This document shows, one piece after another, positions 60,165-64,000 of a stretch of DNA of 64,000 nucleotides. Position 1 is the first letter of the stretch; each line of letters opens with the position of its first letter. The notes beneath the pieces were generated by a model that saw only the letters and a list, made by a program, of their open reading frames with translations, did no database searches and was not told the DNA's origin. This stretch comes from Caulobacter radicis (GTDB lineage: Bacteria; Pseudomonadota; Alphaproteobacteria; Caulobacterales; Caulobacteraceae): NCBI RefSeq assembly GCF_003094615.1, contig NZ_QDKO01000013.1, forward strand, positions 34,839 to 98,838, given 5' to 3'. The translations under genes and the position numbers were made by a program.

Positions 60165-61322
60165 CTACATCAGCGAACCCTTGCCGCTGGTGACTTCGGT
60201 ATAGCGGTGCACCCGCACGGCCTGGACGAGGCCAAAGCCGATCATCACCGTCATCATCACGGTGCCGCCGTAGGACAGCATCGGCATGGGCACGCCCACC
60301 ACCGGCGCCAGGCCCATGACCATGGCCCCGTTGATCAGCACGTAGAGGGCGAAGGTCGCCGTCACGCCCGAGGCCGCCAGGCGTCCGAAGTGGCTGTGGC
60401 TGATCGAGGCGATGCGCAGGGCCATGAAGATAACCACGCCGTACAGCGCCAGCACCCACAGGCAGCCGACGAAGCCGAACTCCTCGGCCAGGGTGGCGAA
60501 GATGAAGTCGGTCTGCTTTTCCGGCAGGAAGTTCAGCTGGCTCTGCGAGCCGAGGCCAAAGCCCTTGCCCAGCAGGCCGCCGGAGCCCAGGGCGATCTTC
60601 GACTGGTAGATGTGGTAGCCCGAGCCCGACTGGTCGGCCTCGGGATTGAGGAAGGTCAGCACCCGCTTGCGCTGGTAGTCGTGCAGCACGAACAGCACGA
60701 AGGGCGGGATGGCCACCAGGGCCCCGATGATCCCGGTGGCGATCACCCGCCAGGACAGGCCGGCGAGCACGACGATGGCCAGGCCGGTCATGACGATCAG
60801 CATGGCGGTGCCCAGGTCGGGCTGGTGGGCCACCAGCAGCACCGGCGCGCCGATCATCGCGGCCGGCACCAGCAGCCGCCAGGAGAACCGGGCGCTGTCG
60901 GCCGACAGGCCGTGGTAGTAGCGGGCCAGCGCCAGCACGACGCCGATCTTCATGATCTCGGACGGCTGGAAGCGGAAGCCGCCGATCGACAGCCAGCGCT
61001 GGGCGCCCAGCGACACGTCGCCGACCACCTCCACCGCCACCAGCAACAGCAGGCCCACGCCGTAGATCGGATAGGCCAGGGTGAACCAGACCCGCAGGTC
61101 GACCATCGCCAGGATGATCATCATGATGAAGTAGAGGCCGAAACGCAGCAGGTGCTTGTCGGCCCAGGGCTCCCACGAGGCGCCCGCGATCGAGAACAGC
61201 ATCAAGGCCCCCGAGCCCGCGATCAGGCACAGGAGCAGGCAGAAGGTCCAGTCGATCTCCATGAACTTGATGATCGGCCGGTCGCGTTCGCCGGGCCGGG
61301 AAAGGCCGCCGCTTAGGGTCAT
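60165..61322 (-). CDS. rodA: Rod-shape peptidoglycan polymerase RodA
   Basis: RodA is the SEDS-family glycan polymerase of the elongasome, acting with PBP2. The 385-residue protein has about ten membrane helices and the SEDS blocks LLVAHQPDLGTAMLIVMTGL, FLPEKQTDFIFATLAEEFGF and MPMLSYGGTVMMTVMIGFGL. The ATG overlaps the mrdA stop (ATGA), so the pair is translationally coupled. Confidence 0.96.
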   Translation of the reverse strand: MTLSGGLSRPGERDRPIIKFMEIDWTFCLLLCLIAGSGALMLFSIAGASWEPWADKHLLRFGLYFIMMIILAMVDLRVWFTLAYPIYGVGLLLLVAVEVVGDVSLGAQRWLSIGGFRFQPSEIMKIGVVLALARYYHGLSADSARFSWRLLVPAAMIGAPVLLVAHQPDLGTAMLIVMTGLAIVVLAGLSWRVIATGIIGALVAIPPFVLFVLHDYQRKRVLTFLNPEADQSGSGYHIYQSKIALGSGGLLGKGFGLGSQSQLNFLPEKQTDFIFATLAEEFGFVGCLWVLALYGVVIFMALRIASISHSHFGRLAASGVTATFALYVLINGAMVMGLAPVVGVPMPMLSYGGTVMMTVMIGFGLVQAVRVHRYTEVTSGKGSLM

Positions 61323-63358
61323 ATGTGGCCTCCCTGGGGTGGCTGGCCGGTCGTCGGGGTCGCCTCGGGGGGCGGCGGAGCGCCCTCCTCCGGCTCGTCG
61401 GGCGCGGCGCCTTCGACGACGCCGTCGGCGGTCTCGACCGGGGCCTCGGGCAGAGGCATGGGACGCTCGATGCGGGCGCGGATCTCCGGATCCTTCAAGA
61501 GGGCCACGCGCATCACCTCGCGGGCGCGCGGGGCGCCGGCGGTGGCGCCGCCCAGGCCGCCGTGCTCGACCAGCACCGCCACGGCGTAGCGCGGGTCGTC
61601 ATAGGGCGCGAAGGCCACGAACAGGTTGTGGTCCTTGAGCTTCCACTGCACCGAGGCGCTGTTGCGGCTCTTGGCCTTGTCGTAGCTGCGGACCTGGGCC
61701 GTGCCGGTCTTGCCGGCCATCTGCACGTCGCCCAGGCCCAGCTGGCTCTGGCGATAGGCCGTGCCGCGCACGTCGTTGGCCACGGCGGCCATGCCGCCGC
61801 GCACGTAGTCGAGGTGCTCCTTGGAGAACGGCATGTCGGGCACGTCGGCTCCGCTGGGCTGCTCGACGCCGCCGACCGACTTGATCAGGCGCGGGTTAAG
61901 GGCCTTGCGGCCGTTGGCCAGTCGCGCGGTCATCACCGCCAGCTGCAGGGCGTTGACGCTCAGCGCGCCCTGGCCGATGCCGTAGCTGGGGGTCTCGCCC
62001 GGAAACCAGATCTGGTTGGCCGGATTGCGCTTGAAGGCCCGCTTCTTCCACTCGCGGTCGGGGACGATGCCCTTCTTCTGGCCGGGAATGCCGATGTCGA
62101 AGATCTCGCCGAAGCCCATGCCGCGCGCGGCCGTGGCGATGGCGTCGGGGCCGATCTTCAGCGCCGTCTGGTAGAAGTAGATGTCGCACGAGTTCTTGAT
62201 GGCGTCGTGCATGTTCTGGGCGCCGTGGCCGCCCTTCTGCCAGCAGCGCCAGGTGCGGCCGCCGTAGTACCAGCTGCCCGGGCAGTTGATGCGGATGTTC
62301 GGGTCGATGCCCGCCGCCAGCGCGGCCAGGCCCACCGTCGGCTTGAAGGTCGAGCCCGGCGGATAGGTGCCGGTCATCGCCTTGTCGAGCAGCGGCTTGC
62401 GCTCGTATTCCGACAGCGCCCGGTACTCGGCGCCCGACAGGCCCTTGACGAAGCGGTTGGCGTCGAAGCTGGGAGCCGAGACCATGGCCAGCAGGTCGCC
62501 GTTGCGGATGTCCATCACGACGATGGCGCCGCTTTCCTCGCCCATCACCTCGAGGGCGCGGTTCTGGATGTCGGCGTCCAGGGTGAGGCGCACTTCCTTG
62601 CCGGGCGTGGCCGGGATGTCGCCGGCCGGGTCAAGGCTGACGACGCGGCCTTGCGCGTCGACCTCGGCCTTGATGGCGCCCGCGCGGCCGCGCAGATCGA
62701 GGTCGAAGGCCTTCTCCACGCCCTGGCGACCGATGCGGAAGCCGGGATTGTGCAGCAGTTCCTGGTCCTGGGTCGGATCCTTCTTGGCCGCCTCGACGTC
62801 GCGGTCGGAGACCTTGGCGACATAGCCGATGACGTGGGCGAAGGCGCCGCCGAACGGATAGACCCGCACCTCGCCCATGTCGGCGCTGATGTTGGGCAGC
62901 TCGGGGGCGCGTATGTTGATCCGGGAGAACTCCTCCCAGGTCATGTCTTCCATCACCACGACCGGCGCCTTGCGCGGGGCGTTGTTGATCTCCTTCAGGA
63001 GACGCGCGCGGCGCGTGCCGTCGATGGGCACCAGGGTCGCCAGGTCGTCGAGGGTCGCCTCGACGTCCATGCCCTTCTCCTTGATCACCATCAGGCGGAA
63101 GTTGGGGCGGTTGGAGGCCAGGGCCACGCCGTTGCGGTCGAGGATCAGGCCGCGCGGCGGCGGCACCAGGCGGTAGTTGAACTGGTTGCCGGCCGAAAGC
63201 TTCTGGTAGCGCTGGGCCTCGACCAGCTGCAACTGGGCCAGGCGCCCGGTCAGGGTCAGCAGGCCCGCGCCGGCCAAGCCGCCGAGCAGAAACGCGCGGC
63301 GGTGGAAGACCCCCTGCCGCTCGTTGACCTCGAAGAAGAAGATCGACGGTTCGCTCAT
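61319..63358 (-). CDS. mrdA: Penicillin-binding protein 2
   Basis: This class B transpeptidase of the rod complex crosslinks peptidoglycan. The 679-residue protein has one N-terminal membrane helix (residues ~22-42), a PBP dimerisation domain, and a transpeptidase domain. Active-site Ser336 is in PPGSTFKPT, SCD in NSCDIYFYQ and KTGTAQV in the last motif. The C-terminus ends in a Pro/Glu/Gly-rich tail (EGAPPPPEATPTTGQPPQ). It is preceded by mreD with a 4-base gap and overlaps rodA. Confidence 0.97.
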   Translation of the reverse strand: MSEPSIFFFEVNERQGVFHRRAFLLGGLAGAGLLTLTGRLAQLQLVEAQRYQKLSAGNQFNYRLVPPPRGLILDRNGVALASNRPNFRLMVIKEKGMDVEATLDDLATLVPIDGTRRARLLKEINNAPRKAPVVVMEDMTWEEFSRINIRAPELPNISADMGEVRVYPFGGAFAHVIGYVAKVSDRDVEAAKKDPTQDQELLHNPGFRIGRQGVEKAFDLDLRGRAGAIKAEVDAQGRVVSLDPAGDIPATPGKEVRLTLDADIQNRALEVMGEESGAIVVMDIRNGDLLAMVSAPSFDANRFVKGLSGAEYRALSEYERKPLLDKAMTGTYPPGSTFKPTVGLAALAAGIDPNIRINCPGSWYYGGRTWRCWQKGGHGAQNMHDAIKNSCDIYFYQTALKIGPDAIATAARGMGFGEIFDIGIPGQKKGIVPDREWKKRAFKRNPANQIWFPGETPSYGIGQGALSVNALQLAVMTARLANGRKALNPRLIKSVGGVEQPSGADVPDMPFSKEHLDYVRGGMAAVANDVRGTAYRQSQLGLGDVQMAGKTGTAQVRSYDKAKSRNSASVQWKLKDHNLFVAFAPYDDPRYAVAVLVEHGGLGGATAGAPRAREVMRVALLKDPEIRARIERPMPLPEAPVETADGVVEGAAPDEPEEGAPPPPEATPTTGQPPQGGHI

Positions 63359-63362
63359 CGCC

Positions 63363-63872
63363 TCACCGGAACCGGACGTCGGCGTCTTCGAAGCGATCGA
63401 TCAGCCGGTGAGCGAACGGGAACAGCAGCGCCGTGGCCAGGAACTGCCAGAACACGGCCACCAAGCTGGGCATGGCCAGGCTGTCCATCATCGTGAACAG
63501 GAAACCCGCGGTCATGGAGAGCGCGCAGGCGCCGGCGTACCAGACCCACAGCATCGGACGGCTCTGGCCGGTCAGCATGTTGCGCACCGCCAGCACCGAG
63601 GCGTAGGCGACCAGCAGCGACAGGCCCCACAGGCCCGTGGGGCCGCCCCAGAAGGTGTCGAGGAACAGGCCCAGCAGCAGCAGGGCGAACGGCGCCAGGA
63701 TCGACGGGCGGATCACCGCCCAGGCGAAGGCCGGGACCATGGCGAAGATGGGTTCGGGCAGTTGCAGGCCCCACATGCGGATCGGGGCGGCGAACAGGAT
63801 CGTCGCCAGGATCACGAACAGCATGGGGACGCCCAGCCAGCGCCCCGGATTGAGGGGCCGGGCGCCGGTCAT
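63363..63872 (-). CDS. mreD: Rod-shape determining protein MreD
   Basis: The 169-residue inner-membrane protein has five to six hydrophobic segments (PMLFVILATILFAAPI near the start). LLLLGLFLDTFWGGPTGLWG is the typical MreD block. It links MreC, MreB and the PBP2-RodA pair. Its ATG overlaps the mreC stop (ATGA). Confidence 0.93.
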   Translation of the reverse strand: MTGARPLNPGRWLGVPMLFVILATILFAAPIRMWGLQLPEPIFAMVPAFAWAVIRPSILAPFALLLLGLFLDTFWGGPTGLWGLSLLVAYASVLAVRNMLTGQSRPMLWVWYAGACALSMTAGFLFTMMDSLAMPSLVAVFWQFLATALLFPFAHRLIDRFEDADVRFR

Positions 63873-64000
63873 TGCGGCGTCCTGGCCGGCGCGGTCGTCG
63901 CCGGGGTCGTGGTGGCGGGCCTCGTCGTCGCGGGCGGCCGGGTGGTCGCGGGCCTGGCGGCCGCCGGAGCGGGCGTGGTCGGCCGGGACGCGGCGGGGGC
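63869..64000 (-). CDS. mreC: Rod-shape determining protein MreC, C-terminal tail (cut by window edge)
   Basis: Only the last 43 codons and the stop are inside the window. They encode a low-complexity tail of Pro, Ala, Thr and Arg with repeated ARPATT- and RPATT-type units, ending ARTPQ. The identity follows from the position directly before mreD and from the Pro-rich C-terminus expected of Caulobacter MreC; the folded domain is not visible here. Confidence 0.8.
   Translation of the reverse strand, partial: APAASRPTTPAPAAARPATTRPPATTRPATTTPATTAPARTPQ

Overview
The window is a GC-rich bacterial chromosome segment and almost certainly comes from Caulobacter or a very close relative (Alphaproteobacteria, Caulobacterales). 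The strongest evidence is the divK-pleD pair, a DipM-type protein with two pairs of LysM domains, the mreC-mreD-mrdA-rodA cluster ending in a Pro/Ala/Thr-rich MreC tail, and two TonB-dependent receptor loci. Species cannot be fixed from the sequence alone. Coding density is very high. No gene-free stretch exceeds about 300 bases, and the longest gaps (about 160-230 bases) are mostly filled by palindromic repeats. I see no rRNA, CRISPR array, prophage or insertion sequence. There is one tRNA, tRNA-Gly with anticodon CCC.

Layout. 1-9.6 kb: queuosine genes tgt (partial) and queA, an endonuclease/phosphatase-fold membrane protein, an HD protein, three cyclophilins, coaD, gyrA and sodC. 9.6-22.2 kb: the serS-surE-pcm-dipM operon, a parDE pair whose toxin gene is frameshifted, tatABC, then a row of SPOR protein, nagZ, scpA and scpB, followed by a dGTPase-like gene and an ErpA-like gene. 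22.3-25.9 kb: a DAHP synthase gene preceded by what looks like a complete aromatic-amino-acid attenuator, then xthA and two small unknown genes. 26-36.8 kb: two TonB-dependent receptor loci. One carries a diheme peroxidase and is followed by a TonB-like protein. The other carries an unknown membrane protein and a PepSY reductase-like protein. Between them lies a divergent WYL regulator / GST pair with a clear operator. 36.9-44.7 kb: tRNA-Gly, an HD protein, two TraB/GumN paralogues, an XRE-regulated membrane operon, a kinase, dCTP deaminase and a glycosyltransferase. 45-52.7 kb: metZ, apaG, a RhiA-like pair, hslO, an M20 amidohydrolase, a Nudix gene, rpmG and glutaminyl cyclotransferase. 52.7-64 kb: divK-pleD, a HAD protein, dinB with a zinc ribbon, the argP/argO-type pair, a small membrane protein/winged-helix operon with paired operators, and the rod-shape cluster.

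Genes that work together: DipM, NagZ, the SPOR protein, MreC/MreD, PBP2 and RodA all act on the cell wall. DivK and PleD control polar development and c-di-GMP. TatABC exports folded proteins. ScpA and ScpB act with SMC in chromosome segregation.

The most notable non-coding finding is the 22.3-22.5 kb leader. It has a 27-codon peptide containing Phe-Trp-Tyr-Phe and Tyr, an antiterminator pairing and a terminator with a U-tract, directly before the first enzyme of aromatic synthesis. Three further regulator/operator arrangements (31.4, 39.95 and 58.26 kb) were found by eye. A family of long GC-rich palindromic repeats occurs at five intergenic sites.
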